DNA of 64,000 nucleotides, from NCBI GenBank assembly GCA_047602465.1, contig JASGHF010000001.1, forward strand, positions 1,178,001 to 1,242,000, written 5' to 3'. Below the pieces are notes generated by a model. That model made no database searches. It was not told the DNA's origin and saw nothing but the letters and a program-made list of their open reading frames with translations. The stretch is from JADZAI01 sp047602465 (GTDB lineage: Bacteria; Pseudomonadota; Alphaproteobacteria; Micropepsales; Micropepsaceae). This document shows positions 1-8,329 of the stretch, piece by piece (within the stretch, counting starts at the first letter, position 1; every line of letters starts with the position of its first letter). The translations under genes were made by a program, and so were the position numbers.

Positions 1-15
1 AGCATCCTCTCTGAC

Positions 16-936
16 ATGAAGCTGTTCCGCTGGCCGCTCTGGTGTCTGGAGGCCCTGCCGGTCTTCGGCCTTCTCGGCATCTTCAAGGTGCTGGGCCTCG
101 ATGCCGGTTCGGCGTTCGGCGGCTGGCTGGCGCGGATGCTCGCGCCCATCGCACCGGCGCACGGCACGGCGCGCAATAATCTGAAGGCCGCGTTTCCTCA
201 GAAATCCGATGCCGAGATCGGCGCGATCCTCAACGGCATGTGGGACAATCTCGGCCGCACCTTCGCCGAGTATGTGCATTTCGGGAAATTCGCCGGGTTC
301 CCCAACCCGCGCATCGCGATGGAGAATATCGGGATCGCGCGCGATGTGGCCGCCGCGGGCAAAGGCGGCATCGCGCTGTCGGGCCATTGCGCGAACTGGG
401 AGCTGATGGCGCTCGCCGCCTGGCAGGCGGGGATCGACGGGGCGGAGGTCTATCGCCCGGTGAACAACCCCATCGTCAACCGGTGGATCATGCGCCAGCG
501 CAGGCGCTTCGCGTATCCGGTGCAGATCTCCAAGAATGGCGACAACACGCGCGAGCTTCTGCGGACGCTGAAGGACGGCAAGGTGCTGGCCATGCTGACC
601 GACCAGAAGCATTCCGAGGGCATGCCGGTGCCGTTCTTCGGACGCGATGCCTGGACGGCGGCGGGGCCGGCCGTGCTGGGGCTTCGCACCGGCGCGGCGC
701 TGGTGCCGATCCGCATGGTGCGGACAGGCGGCGCGCATTTCCGGATGACATTCTACCCGCCGCTTCAGATCGCGCGCAGCGGCGACAAGGATGCCGACAT
801 CCGCGCCGCCATGTTCGCGATCAACAAAGCGCTGGAAGACGCGGTGCGCGAGCACCCGGAACAATGGCTATGGGCGCATAACCGCTGGCGGATTCCGCAT
901 CACGCTCAGCCCGGCATCTCGCCCGCGGCGAGCTGA
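16..936 (+). CDS. LpxL/HtrB-family lipid A acyltransferase
   Basis: 306-residue protein of the lysophospholipid acyltransferase family that adds a secondary acyl chain to lipid A at the inner membrane. A hydrophobic N-terminal stretch (about residues 8-28) fits a membrane anchor. The family's catalytic H-x4-D/E motif is seen as His124 to Glu129 within SGHCANWE, and the length matches LpxL/LpxM proteins. The ATG at 16 directly follows a TGA that may end an upstream gene outside the window. The 3' end overlaps the convergent M23 peptidase gene by 31 bases. Which acyl chain or position it serves cannot be told from sequence; it could be lpxL or lpxM. Confidence 0.85.
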   Translation: MKLFRWPLWCLEALPVFGLLGIFKVLGLDAGSAFGGWLARMLAPIAPAHGTARNNLKAAFPQKSDAEIGAILNGMWDNLGRTFAEYVHFGKFAGFPNPRIAMENIGIARDVAAAGKGGIALSGHCANWELMALAAWQAGIDGAEVYRPVNNPIVNRWIMRQRRRFAYPVQISKNGDNTRELLRTLKDGKVLAMLTDQKHSEGMPVPFFGRDAWTAAGPAVLGLRTGAALVPIRMVRTGGAHFRMTFYPPLQIARSGDKDADIRAAMFAINKALEDAVREHPEQWLWAHNRWRIPHHAQPGISPAAS

Positions 937-1733
937 GGGTCCAGGCGCTCCTGGAACCAGTTCATCCGCCAGCACAGATGCGGCCCCGTCGCGCGGCCGG
1001 TCTTGCCGATCAGGCCGATCACCTGACCCGCCTCCACCGTGTCGCCCACCGCGACGTCCAGCCGGCTCTGATGCAGGTAGGAGGTCGTGATGCCGTGGCC
1101 GTGATCCAGCACCGTGGTGCCGCCGGTGAAATACATGTCGCGCTCGACGAGGCGCACGATACCCTTCTGCGGCGCATGGATCGGCTCGCCTTCGCCGCGC
1201 GCGATGTCGACGCCGAAATGCGGCTGGCGCGGTTCGCCGTTGAGGATGCGCTGGCTGCCATAGACGCCGCTGATGCGGCCCGTCACCGGCCAGGCGAAAC
1301 CGCCGAGGAACCAGGTCTCGGGCGTATCGAAACTGCGCGCGGCCTTGATGAGTTCGATGTCTTTGACGATGCGCTCGCCCGCCTCGTCCGGCGGCGACAC
1401 CTTGTCGCCCGGCAATCCGTTGATCTTCTGGATCTTGTAGGTGCGCTGGGCGACGGTGAGCGTCTCGGTGATTTCCTCGCCGCCATAGGAAATGGTCAGC
1501 GTCGATGTCGGCCCCTGATCGCGCCCGAAGCCGAAGACGAAATAGCCATCGGGGCTGACGCCGACCGCCTTGCCGTCGAGGCCGGCATCCGCGCCCTGAA
1601 ATGTGCGGCCGATCACCATGCCGCCCTGCTCGAAATCGCCGGTCATCGCGGTCTTCGCCAGGGCCGGGCGCAGCGGCAACGTCACCGCCGTCCCGACACC
1701 GGCCAGCAGCGTCAGGAAGCGGCGGCGATCCAT
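906..1733 (-). CDS. M23-family peptidase, Tat-type signal
   Basis: 275 residues. The N-terminus has a twin-arginine-like signal (RRRFL at residues 3-7, hydrophobic to about 25), so export to the periplasm is likely. The C-terminal half is a LytM/M23 domain of the kind that cuts peptidoglycan cross-bridges: H172-x3-D176 supplies two zinc ligands and H221 sits in YLHQS. The last motif, normally H-x-H, reads H252-L-C254, so the third zinc ligand is a cysteine. The start ATG overlaps the DUF2093 stop (TGATG), so the two are probably co-transcribed. The activity is inferred; the Cys substitution makes a modified metal site possible. Confidence 0.85.
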   Translation of the reverse strand: MDRRRFLTLLAGVGTAVTLPLRPALAKTAMTGDFEQGGMVIGRTFQGADAGLDGKAVGVSPDGYFVFGFGRDQGPTSTLTISYGGEEITETLTVAQRTYKIQKINGLPGDKVSPPDEAGERIVKDIELIKAARSFDTPETWFLGGFAWPVTGRISGVYGSQRILNGEPRQPHFGVDIARGEGEPIHAPQKGIVRLVERDMYFTGGTTVLDHGHGITTSYLHQSRLDVAVGDTVEAGQVIGLIGKTGRATGPHLCWRMNWFQERLDPQLAAGEMPG

Positions 1734-1963
1734 CAGAGGCGCCCTTCCGCCTTCAGCTGCTCATAGCGCGCGAAGGCGATGTCGGCGCTGGCATAGGCTT
1801 CCTGCACCTCGTGGCTCCAATAGCGCAGATCGTCCAGCGCGACGGGACGCCCCGTCACGGCGCAGCGCACGAAATTGCCGGGCGTGAGAATCTCGAAATC
1901 GCCCGGCAGATATTTGATCCGCGCCTCGCGCCCGCCGGTCGGGTTGCCGGATTGGAAATTCAT
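1733..1963 (-). CDS. DUF2093 domain protein
   Basis: 76-residue protein matching the DUF2093 family, a small conserved alphaproteobacterial protein of unknown function that commonly lies beside xseA. Visible features are the conserved core around ARIKYLPGDFEIL, a single cysteine in FVRCAVTG, and the C-terminal LRYWSHEVQEAY segment. No signal peptide or membrane segment is seen. It is translationally coupled to the downstream M23 gene by a one-base overlap and lies about 110 bases after xseA on the same strand, separated by tandem hairpins. Confidence 0.8.
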   Translation of the reverse strand: MNFQSGNPTGGREARIKYLPGDFEILTPGNFVRCAVTGRPVALDDLRYWSHEVQEAYASADIAFARYEQLKAEGRL

Positions 1964-1984
1964 GAGCCGAGCCTCTCTTCAATT

Positions 1985-2055
1985 CCTCATGACCGGCCCT
2001 GAGCCGGTCATCCAGACCCGGATGGCCGGGTCAGGCCCGGTCCTGAGGGCGAGGG
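1985..2055. repeat. Tandem palindromes between xseA and DUF2093
   Basis: Two adjacent perfect inverted repeats lie here: ATGACCGGC/GCCGGTCAT (1989-1997 and 2003-2011) and GACCCGG/CCGGGTC (2015-2021 and 2026-2032), followed by another GGCCCGG. The core resembles the ATGGCCGGC...GCCGGCCATCCA elements at 30.7 and 43.8 kb, so it is a probable member of the same dispersed family. It may end or attenuate the xseA transcript, but no T-tract is present. Confidence 0.65.
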
Positions 2056-2072
2056 TGAAATCACTTCGACCC

Positions 2073-3539
2073 TCAAAATAGCGAACCTTGGTTGCCGCCG
2101 CCATCGCGCGGCTTCGCTTTCGCGCGAGGTGCGGGCGATGGCGATGGCGGCGCAGGAGGGGCCTCGCCCTCGGCGCGCGCGGCGATATCGCCGTCGTGGA
2201 ACTGGATGACCAGCGCCTCGCCGGGGGCCACATCGCCCGCCGCACGTTTCAGGCCGCCACCGGCCGTCCGCACCAGCGCAAAGCCGCGCGCCAGCGTGGC
2301 CCGGTGGCTGAGCGCCTCCAGCAGCTTGGCGGGCTGGCTGAGGCTCTGGCCCGCATCCCGTGTCCGCCGCGTGATCGCGAGGCCGAGACGGCGGCCGATA
2401 TCGGCCGTGCGATCGCGCAGCCGTGCGGTTTCCGCCTTCAGCAGCGCCGGGCGGAACCGTCCCGCCGCAGCGCCCAGCCGCGTCCGCGCCCGTTCGCTGA
2501 AGACGCCCAGCGCCCCGCCGAGCCGGGTGGAGGCCGCGTCGAAACGCTGGCTGGCCAGCGCCAGCAACTGATCGGGCTTGGGCAGCGCGCGCGCCAGATC
2601 GGCCGTGCGGCGGCGGCGATCTTCGCGGGCGCGGCTCATCGCCTGCACCAGACGGCGCGCGAGACCCAGCGTCTCGGCCAGCATCTCGGCGCGCACGGGC
2701 ACCGCCATTTCGGCGGCGGCGGTCGGCGTCGGGGCGCGGCGGTCAGAGGCGAAATCGATCAGCGTCGTGTCGGTCTCATGGCCGACGGCCGAGATCAGCG
2801 GAATGGCGCTCTCCGCCGCCGCACGCACCACCGCCTCGTCGGAGAACGGCAGCAGATCCTCCACCGATCCGCCGCCGCGCGCGACGATCAGCAGATCGGG
2901 GCGCGGAATGTCGCCGCCGGCCTCCAGCGCGTTGAAGCCGCGAATGGCGGCCGCGACCTGCGCCCCCGCACCCTCGCCCTGCACCGCCACCGGCCACACG
3001 ATGACCCGGCGCGGAAAACGATCCGCCAGACGGTGCAGGATGTCGCGGATCACCGCGCCCGTGGGCGACGTGACGATGCCGATGACTTCCGGCAGATGCG
3101 GGATCGGCTTTTTACGTTCGGGCGCGAACAGGCCCTCGGCGGCGAGGCGGGCCTTGCGCTCCTCCAGCATCTTCATGATCGCGCCGAGGCCGGCCAGCTC
3201 CAGCCGCTCGATCACGATCTGGTAGGACGAGCGATTGGGATAGGTGGTCAGCTTCCCCGTCGCGATGACTTCCATGCCCTCTTCGGGCTTCACCTTCAGC
3301 TTGGCATAGCTGCCGCGCCAGATGACGGCGTCGATCTTCGCGCTCTCGTCCTTCAGCGCCAGATAGGCGTGGCCGGAGGAATGGACCCCGCGAAAGCCCG
3401 AAATCTCGCCCCGCACGCGGACATAGCCGAAACGGTCCTCGACCGTCCGCTTCAGCGCCTGGCTCAGCTCGCTGACGGTCACCTCGCCCGCATTGGGGGC
3501 AGGCGTATCGGAATCGATCTCGTCGCGAAAATCGCTCAT
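2073..3539 (-). CDS. xseA: Exodeoxyribonuclease VII large subunit
   Basis: 488-residue XseA, the large subunit of exonuclease VII, which degrades single-stranded DNA together with the small subunit XseB (not in this window). An N-terminal OB-fold lies around residues 20-115 (VTVSELSQALK..., RGEISGFRGVHSSGHAYLALKD), followed by the catalytic region with IGIVTSPTGAVIRDILH, ARGGGSVEDLLPF and SAVGHETDTTLIDFASDRRAPTPTAAAE motifs. A coiled-coil-like, Arg-rich segment follows, and the tail is rich in Pro, Ala and Lys. The ATG start at 3539 faces the divergent membrane-protein gene at 3615. Confidence 0.97.
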   Translation of the reverse strand: MSDFRDEIDSDTPAPNAGEVTVSELSQALKRTVEDRFGYVRVRGEISGFRGVHSSGHAYLALKDESAKIDAVIWRGSYAKLKVKPEEGMEVIATGKLTTYPNRSSYQIVIERLELAGLGAIMKMLEERKARLAAEGLFAPERKKPIPHLPEVIGIVTSPTGAVIRDILHRLADRFPRRVIVWPVAVQGEGAGAQVAAAIRGFNALEAGGDIPRPDLLIVARGGGSVEDLLPFSDEAVVRAAAESAIPLISAVGHETDTTLIDFASDRRAPTPTAAAEMAVPVRAEMLAETLGLARRLVQAMSRAREDRRRRTADLARALPKPDQLLALASQRFDAASTRLGGALGVFSERARTRLGAAAGRFRPALLKAETARLRDRTADIGRRLGLAITRRTRDAGQSLSQPAKLLEALSHRATLARGFALVRTAGGGLKRAAGDVAPGEALVIQFHDGDIAARAEGEAPPAPPSPSPAPRAKAKPRDGGGNQGSLF

Positions 3540-3614
3540 GCGTCTGTTCTAGCCGCCACGCGCCACAATGGGAAATTCTGCTAGGCTGGGCGGCAAACTC
3601 GGGGGAAGCGCGCC

Positions 3615-4001
3615 ATGGATTTCATCGTCGGGAACATCAAGTGGATCATGCTGGTCAGCGGCGTCATGACCTTTTCCATGATCTACGCCGCCATCGCGCC
3701 GCGCGCGGCGCTGAACATGACCTTCGGCGAGGCCAAGGCCGAAGGCGCGGCGCTGGAGATCGTCACCCGCAACTGGGGCGCGCTCATCGCCCTCATCGGC
3801 GCGATGCTGATCTATGGCGCGTTCGACCCGCCGGGGCAGCCTTTCATCCTGATCGTGGCGGGCGCGAGCAAACTCACCTTCATCGCCCTCATCCTCGCCA
3901 ATGGCAGCGCCACGGCCCGCACCAAGGCGGCCGGCGTCATCGTGATCGACACGATCATGGTCGTGCTGTTCGCGCTTTATCTGGTGGGTCGCTCGGGTTA
4001 G
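3615..4001 (+). CDS. Small integral membrane protein
   Basis: 128 residues with about four predicted hydrophobic segments (roughly 8-28, 52-70, 78-96 and 104-124) and no recognisable catalytic motif. A GGGGGAAG-like ribosome binding site lies 5-12 bases before the ATG. It is divergent from xseA and ends 9 bases before purD, so it is probably co-transcribed with purD. I do not recognise a named family; the role is unknown. Confidence 0.7.
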   Translation: MDFIVGNIKWIMLVSGVMTFSMIYAAIAPRAALNMTFGEAKAEGAALEIVTRNWGALIALIGAMLIYGAFDPPGQPFILIVAGASKLTFIALILANGSATARTKAAGVIVIDTIMVVLFALYLVGRSG

Positions 4002-4010
4002 TCAGCGCCC

Positions 4011-5288
4011 ATGCGTATCCTTCTTCTCGGCTCGGGCGGGCGTGAACACGCGCTGGCCTGGGCGATTTCCGCCAGCCCGCTCTGCGATGCGCTGATCTCA
4101 GCGCCCGGCAATGCCGGGATCGCCAGGGTCGCCGACTGCAAGCCGCTGGACATCATGGACAATGACGCCGTGGTAGCGCTGGCCAAGGCCGAGACCATCG
4201 ATTTCGTCGTGGTCGGCCCGGACAATCCGCTCGCCAATGGCGTGGTCGATGCGCTGAACGCCGCCGGGATCAAGGCCTTCGGCCCGACACAGGCCGCAGC
4301 CCAGCTGGAGGCCAGCAAGGGCTTCACCAAAGACCTCTGCGCCGAGTATGGCATCCCGACCGCCCGCTATCGCCGCTTCACCGATGCGGCGGCGGCGAAG
4401 GCGTATCTCGCCGATCACCCTGTGCCGGTCGTCATCAAGGCCGACGGCCTGGCGCTCGGCAAAGGCGTCGTCATCGCGCCGACCCATGCGGATGCAGCCG
4501 CCGAGATCGATCTGATGTTCGGCGGCGCGTTCGGCGCGGCCGGGCATTCCATCGTCATCGAGGAATTCATGACCGGCGAGGAAGCCAGCTTCTTCGCCCT
4601 CTGCGATGGCGACACCGCCCTCCCCTTCGGCACGGCGCAGGACCACAAGCGCGTCGGCGACGGCGATGAAGGCCCGAACACCGGCGGCATGGGCGCCTAC
4701 AGCCCGGCCTCGATCATGCCGGAGATGATGGTCGATCTGGTGATGGCGCGGATCATCCGCCCGACGCTCGCCGCCATGAAGGCGCGCGGCACGCCGTTCA
4801 AGGGCGTGCTGTATGCCGGGCTGATGCTGACGCCCGAGGGGCCGAAGCTGATCGAATACAATGCCCGTTTCGGCGACCCCGAAACCCAGGTGCTGATGCC
4901 CCGCCTGAAAAGCGACATCGTCCCGCTGCTGCTCGCCTCCGCCGATGGCGAACTCGCCCATGTCGATGCGCGCTGGGACACGCGCGCCGCCGTCACCGTG
5001 GTGGTGGCGAGCGAGGGCTATCCCGGCCCCGTCACCAAAGGCTCGGTCATCCGCAGGCTGGATGCGGCGGAAGCCACCGGCGCCATCGTCTTTCACGCCG
5101 GCACGGCGCGGAACACGGCGGGCGAGATCGTCGCCAATGGCGGGCGCGTGCTGAACGTCACGGCGCTGGGCGCGAACGTCACCGCCGCGCAGAAGGCCGC
5201 CTATGACGCCGTCGCGCAGATCGACTGGCCCGAAGGCTTCTGCCGCCGCGACATCGCCTGGCGCGAGATCGCGCGCGAGAAGGCCTAG
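4011..5288 (+). CDS. purD: Phosphoribosylamine-glycine ligase
   Basis: 425-residue GAR synthetase, which joins phosphoribosylamine and glycine using ATP in purine biosynthesis. The N-domain begins MRILLLGSGGREHALAWA. The ATP-grasp region includes VVIKADGLALGKGV and the signature AQDHKRVGDGDEGPNTGGMGAYSP (split across residues about 210-235), and the metal-binding segment reads EYNARFGDPETQ. Length is standard. The stop codon overlaps the end of the convergent ankyrin gene by 4 bases. Confidence 0.98.
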   Translation: MRILLLGSGGREHALAWAISASPLCDALISAPGNAGIARVADCKPLDIMDNDAVVALAKAETIDFVVVGPDNPLANGVVDALNAAGIKAFGPTQAAAQLEASKGFTKDLCAEYGIPTARYRRFTDAAAAKAYLADHPVPVVIKADGLALGKGVVIAPTHADAAAEIDLMFGGAFGAAGHSIVIEEFMTGEEASFFALCDGDTALPFGTAQDHKRVGDGDEGPNTGGMGAYSPASIMPEMMVDLVMARIIRPTLAAMKARGTPFKGVLYAGLMLTPEGPKLIEYNARFGDPETQVLMPRLKSDIVPLLLASADGELAHVDARWDTRAAVTVVVASEGYPGPVTKGSVIRRLDAAEATGAIVFHAGTARNTAGEIVANGGRVLNVTALGANVTAAQKAAYDAVAQIDWPEGFCRRDIAWREIAREKA

Positions 5289-5929
5289 ACCAGAACTTCG
5301 GCGAGCGCGGCAAATCCTCGTTCCGCCGCAATCGCCGCCGCCGTCTTGCCGTCCGCCGTCAGCGCCGCCTTGTCGGCCCCTGCCGCGATCAGGGTCTGGC
5401 CAAGCCCCGCATTGCCGCGGCTTGCGGCGAGATGCAGCGGCGTCACGCCGCCCGCCGCCGCATAGGTCACATCCGCGCCGGCCCCCAGCAGCGCCGCGAT
5501 GGCGCCGGCATCGCCCCGGCCCGCAATCGCGGCATGGAGCGGCTGGTTCGCTTGTCGGTTGCCGCCGATGGCTGCGATATCCGCCCCCGCCGCCAGCAGC
5601 ACGCGCACGGTCGCGGCATGGCCCATGAACGCGGCGAGATGCAGCGCCGTCCATCCGTCATGGCCGAGCGCCGAAGGTTCCGCCCCGGCGGCGATCAGGG
5701 CCGCCACCCGCTCGCTGTCGCCCAGCGCCGCCGCTTCGGTGAGGTCCGGCGCATAGCCCGCCGCCATCAGCGCCGGCGCCACCCGCGCCATGCCGCGATA
5801 GAGCGCCTGCAGCAAAGGCGATCCGGCCGGACGGCCGGGCGCCTCCGCATCCCGCGCCGCGATGGCCGCCAGGGCGGCGTCCTCGTCATTGGCGGCGATG
5901 GCCGACATGACGCTAGCGTAAGGGTCCAT
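5285..5929 (-). CDS. Ankyrin-repeat protein
   Basis: 214 residues from the ATG at 5929. About four ankyrin repeats are visible: the DGWTALHLAAFMGHAATVRVLLAAGADI unit (given only in part), then ANQPLHAAIAGRGDAG, GGVTPLHLAASRGNAG and DGKTAAAIAAERGF. No signal peptide or membrane segment is seen, so it is probably cytoplasmic and acts through protein-protein contacts. The reading frame stays open far upstream of this ATG (to 7045), but that part lies antisense to the kinase gene and looks like shadow. Its partner is unknown. Confidence 0.75.
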   Translation of the reverse strand: MDPYASVMSAIAANDEDAALAAIAARDAEAPGRPAGSPLLQALYRGMARVAPALMAAGYAPDLTEAAALGDSERVAALIAAGAEPSALGHDGWTALHLAAFMGHAATVRVLLAAGADIAAIGGNRQANQPLHAAIAGRGDAGAIAALLGAGADVTYAAAGGVTPLHLAASRGNAGLGQTLIAAGADKAALTADGKTAAAIAAERGFAALAEVLV

Positions 5930-6031
5930 GGGTCTTTCCAGGGGTAGCGAAGCCTCGCCGCCAAGGCTAAGCGTATCGGCATCGTCATTCAAAGCCGCCT
6001 TGCCAGAAGCGGCATCAAAACAGGAAGCGCC

Positions 6032-7123
6032 ATGACAGACGCAGCGCCGTCGCGGCAGGAGCAGTTCAGCGGCACCAAGGAGGTCGCCGAGCAGTACAGG
6101 CTCGACGAGGCGAAACTCACCGATTGGCTGAACGCCCATGTCACGGGCTTTGAAGGCCCGCTGGAGATCCGCCAGTTCAAGGGCGGCCAGTCGAACCCGA
6201 CCTATCAGCTGGTCACGCCCAAGAACAAATACGTCCTGCGCCGCAAGCCGCCGGGCAAGCTGCTGCCCTCGGCCCATGCGGTGGACCGCGAGTACCGCGT
6301 GATCTCGGCGCTCTATGCGGTCGGCTATCCCGTGCCGCGTACCTACGCGCTCTGCGAAGACGAGAGCATTCTCGGCACGATGTTCTACGTGATGGACAGC
6401 GTCGAGGGCCGCATCCTGTGGGAGCCGCAGCTTCCCGGTTACACGCCCGAACGCCGCGCCGCGATCTGGGACGCGCAGAACGCGACGCTCGCGCGCCTGC
6501 ACCAGCTCGATCATGTCGCCATCGGCCTTGAGGATTTCGGCAGGCCCGGAAACTATTTCGCGCGCCAGATCAGCCGCTGGGGCAAGCAATATGTCGCGTC
6601 CGAAACGGAGAAGATCCCGTCGATGGACAAGCTGATGGCCTGGCTGCCGAACAATATCCCGCCGGGCGAACGCAACGCCGTCGTCCATGGCGACTACCGC
6701 CTCGACAACATGATCCTCTTCCCGGATCGCGACGAAGTGGCGGCGGTGCTGGACTGGGAGATCTCGACCATCGGCGATCCGCTGGCCGACTTCACCTATC
6801 ACCTGATGCAGTGGCGCATGCCGGCGGGCGGCACCGGCGGCGGCACGGGCAGCCTGTCGGGCGCGAACCTGAAGGAACTCGGCATTCCGACGGAAGCGGA
6901 ATATGTCGCCGCCTATTGCGAGCGCACCGGCCGCGACGGCATCGACAATCTCGACTACTACTTCGCCTATAATTTCTTCCGCATCGCCGGCATTCTGCAG
7001 GGCATCGCGGGCCGCGTCCGCGACGGAACGGCGGCCAGCGCGCATGCGAAGACCATGTCGTCCAACGTCGCGCCTCTCGCCGATCTCGGCTGGCTCTACG
7101 CCCAGAAGGCGGGCGCGGTATGA
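6032..7123 (+). CDS. APH-family phosphotransferase, first tandem copy
   Basis: 363-residue aminoglycoside-phosphotransferase-fold kinase. Kinase motifs are HGDYRLDN (H219, D221, N226; catalytic loop) and LDWE (D241, E243; metal site), with a GGQSNPTY loop near residue 52. This subgroup is commonly found near acyl-CoA dehydrogenases and matches the kinase half of ACAD10/11 and the LvaA type, which phosphorylate 4-hydroxyacyl-CoA substrates rather than drugs. It overlaps the paralogue downstream by 4 bases (ATGA), so it is translationally coupled. The substrate is inferred, not shown. Confidence 0.85.
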   Translation: MTDAAPSRQEQFSGTKEVAEQYRLDEAKLTDWLNAHVTGFEGPLEIRQFKGGQSNPTYQLVTPKNKYVLRRKPPGKLLPSAHAVDREYRVISALYAVGYPVPRTYALCEDESILGTMFYVMDSVEGRILWEPQLPGYTPERRAAIWDAQNATLARLHQLDHVAIGLEDFGRPGNYFARQISRWGKQYVASETEKIPSMDKLMAWLPNNIPPGERNAVVHGDYRLDNMILFPDRDEVAAVLDWEISTIGDPLADFTYHLMQWRMPAGGTGGGTGSLSGANLKELGIPTEAEYVAAYCERTGRDGIDNLDYYFAYNFFRIAGILQGIAGRVRDGTAASAHAKTMSSNVAPLADLGWLYAQKAGAV

Positions 7124-8187
7124 CCACCGGTGCGATGGGGGCGCTCGCCTCCGACGCGAATGCCGGCGCCGTCCGCGACGCCCACCGCTTCGACGAAGCG
7201 AAGCTGAAGGACTGGCTGTCGGCCCATATCGACACCGGCGGCGGCTTTTCCGTGCGCCAGTTCTCGGGCGGGCAATCGAACCCCACCTTCCTCATCGAAA
7301 CCGGCGGGCGCAAATATGTGATGCGGAAAAAGCCGCCGGGCGCGCTGCTGAAAGGCGCGCATCAGGTCGACCGCGAATACCGCGTGATGAAGGCGCTGGG
7401 CCAGACCGACGTGCCGGTTCCGGTCATGCGGGCGCTCTGCGAAGACGACAGTATCGTCGGCACCGCCTTCTACGTGATGGACTTCCTCGAAGGCCGCATC
7501 TTCCGCGATCCGCTGATCCCGGAGGTCAGCCCGGCCGACCGCGCCGCCATCTATGACGAGATGAACGCCGTCATGGCGCGGCTGCACAATGTCGACCACG
7601 AGGCCATCGGCCTTGGCGACTATGGCCGGCCCGGAAACTATTTCGACCGCCAGATCGCCCGCTGGATCACCAATTATCGCGGCGCGGAGACCGAAATCAT
7701 TCCCGCGATGGAAGACCTCATCAAATGGATGCCGGATCACATTCCGGCCGATGACAGCGTCTCCATCGCGCATGGCGATTACCGGTTGGAGAACACGATC
7801 TTCCACCCGACCGAGCCGCGCATGCTGGCGGTGCTGGACTGGGAGCTTTCGACCATCGGCCACCCGCTCGCCGATCTCGGCTATAACTGCATGGGCTATC
7901 GCCTCATCAATCCGCGTCAGGGCGGACTTGTCGGCATCGACCATGCCGCGACCGGCATCCCCACCGAAGAAGCCTATGTGAAGGCCTATTGCGAGCGGCG
8001 CGGCATCGCCTATCCGATCGCGGATTTCACTTTCTATGTCGCCTTCGCGGTCTTCCGCCTCGCGGCGATTTCGCAGGGCGTCTACAAGCGCGGCCTCGAC
8101 GGCAACGCGAGTTCCGAGAACGCCGCGGCGTTCAATTTGTGCGGATTCCTGAGCGATGCCGCCGCGCGCATGGTGAATATCCGTTAG
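7120..8187 (+). CDS. APH-family phosphotransferase, second tandem copy
   Basis: 355-residue paralogue of the preceding gene, similar along its length (FSGGQSNPTFLIE, YVMRKKPPG, VDREYRVMKALG, RPGNYFDRQIARW). The catalytic loop HGDYRLEN and metal motif LDWELSTIGHP are intact. The start ATG lies inside the stop of the first copy. Two intact copies in one operon suggest different substrates or a heteromeric kinase. Like its neighbour it belongs to the ACAD10/11-associated kinases; an acyl-CoA dehydrogenase of that type lies 2.3 kb downstream on the other strand. Confidence 0.85.
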   Translation: MTTGAMGALASDANAGAVRDAHRFDEAKLKDWLSAHIDTGGGFSVRQFSGGQSNPTFLIETGGRKYVMRKKPPGALLKGAHQVDREYRVMKALGQTDVPVPVMRALCEDDSIVGTAFYVMDFLEGRIFRDPLIPEVSPADRAAIYDEMNAVMARLHNVDHEAIGLGDYGRPGNYFDRQIARWITNYRGAETEIIPAMEDLIKWMPDHIPADDSVSIAHGDYRLENTIFHPTEPRMLAVLDWELSTIGHPLADLGYNCMGYRLINPRQGGLVGIDHAATGIPTEEAYVKAYCERRGIAYPIADFTFYVAFAVFRLAAISQGVYKRGLDGNASSENAAAFNLCGFLSDAAARMVNIR

Positions 8188-8229
8188 GCATTGGCTTTGA
8201 GTCCTAACGGTTCCTGAAATCCGACCCCT

Positions 8230-8245
8230 CGTTTGTCCGCAAACG
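8230..8245. other. Hairpin in kinase-to-HK intergenic region
   Basis: A perfect 6-bp inverted repeat CGTTTG-TCCG-CAAACG lies 42 bases after the second kinase. No T-tract follows, so termination is uncertain. The rest of the 142-base gap up to the histidine kinase shows no clear promoter. Confidence 0.35.
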
Positions 8246-8329
8246 GAGCAAAGGAAATTTAGCCGTTCCTGATTACCTTAACGCACACAAGCCGGAGAAA
8301 CCGGCGTCAGTGGTTGGGGTCAGAACGAC

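Noticed and set aside
5930..7045. Upstream extension of the ankyrin frame to 586 codons
   Set aside because: The extension is antisense to the first kinase gene and has no ankyrin repeats; the ATG at 5929 gives a compact repeat protein.
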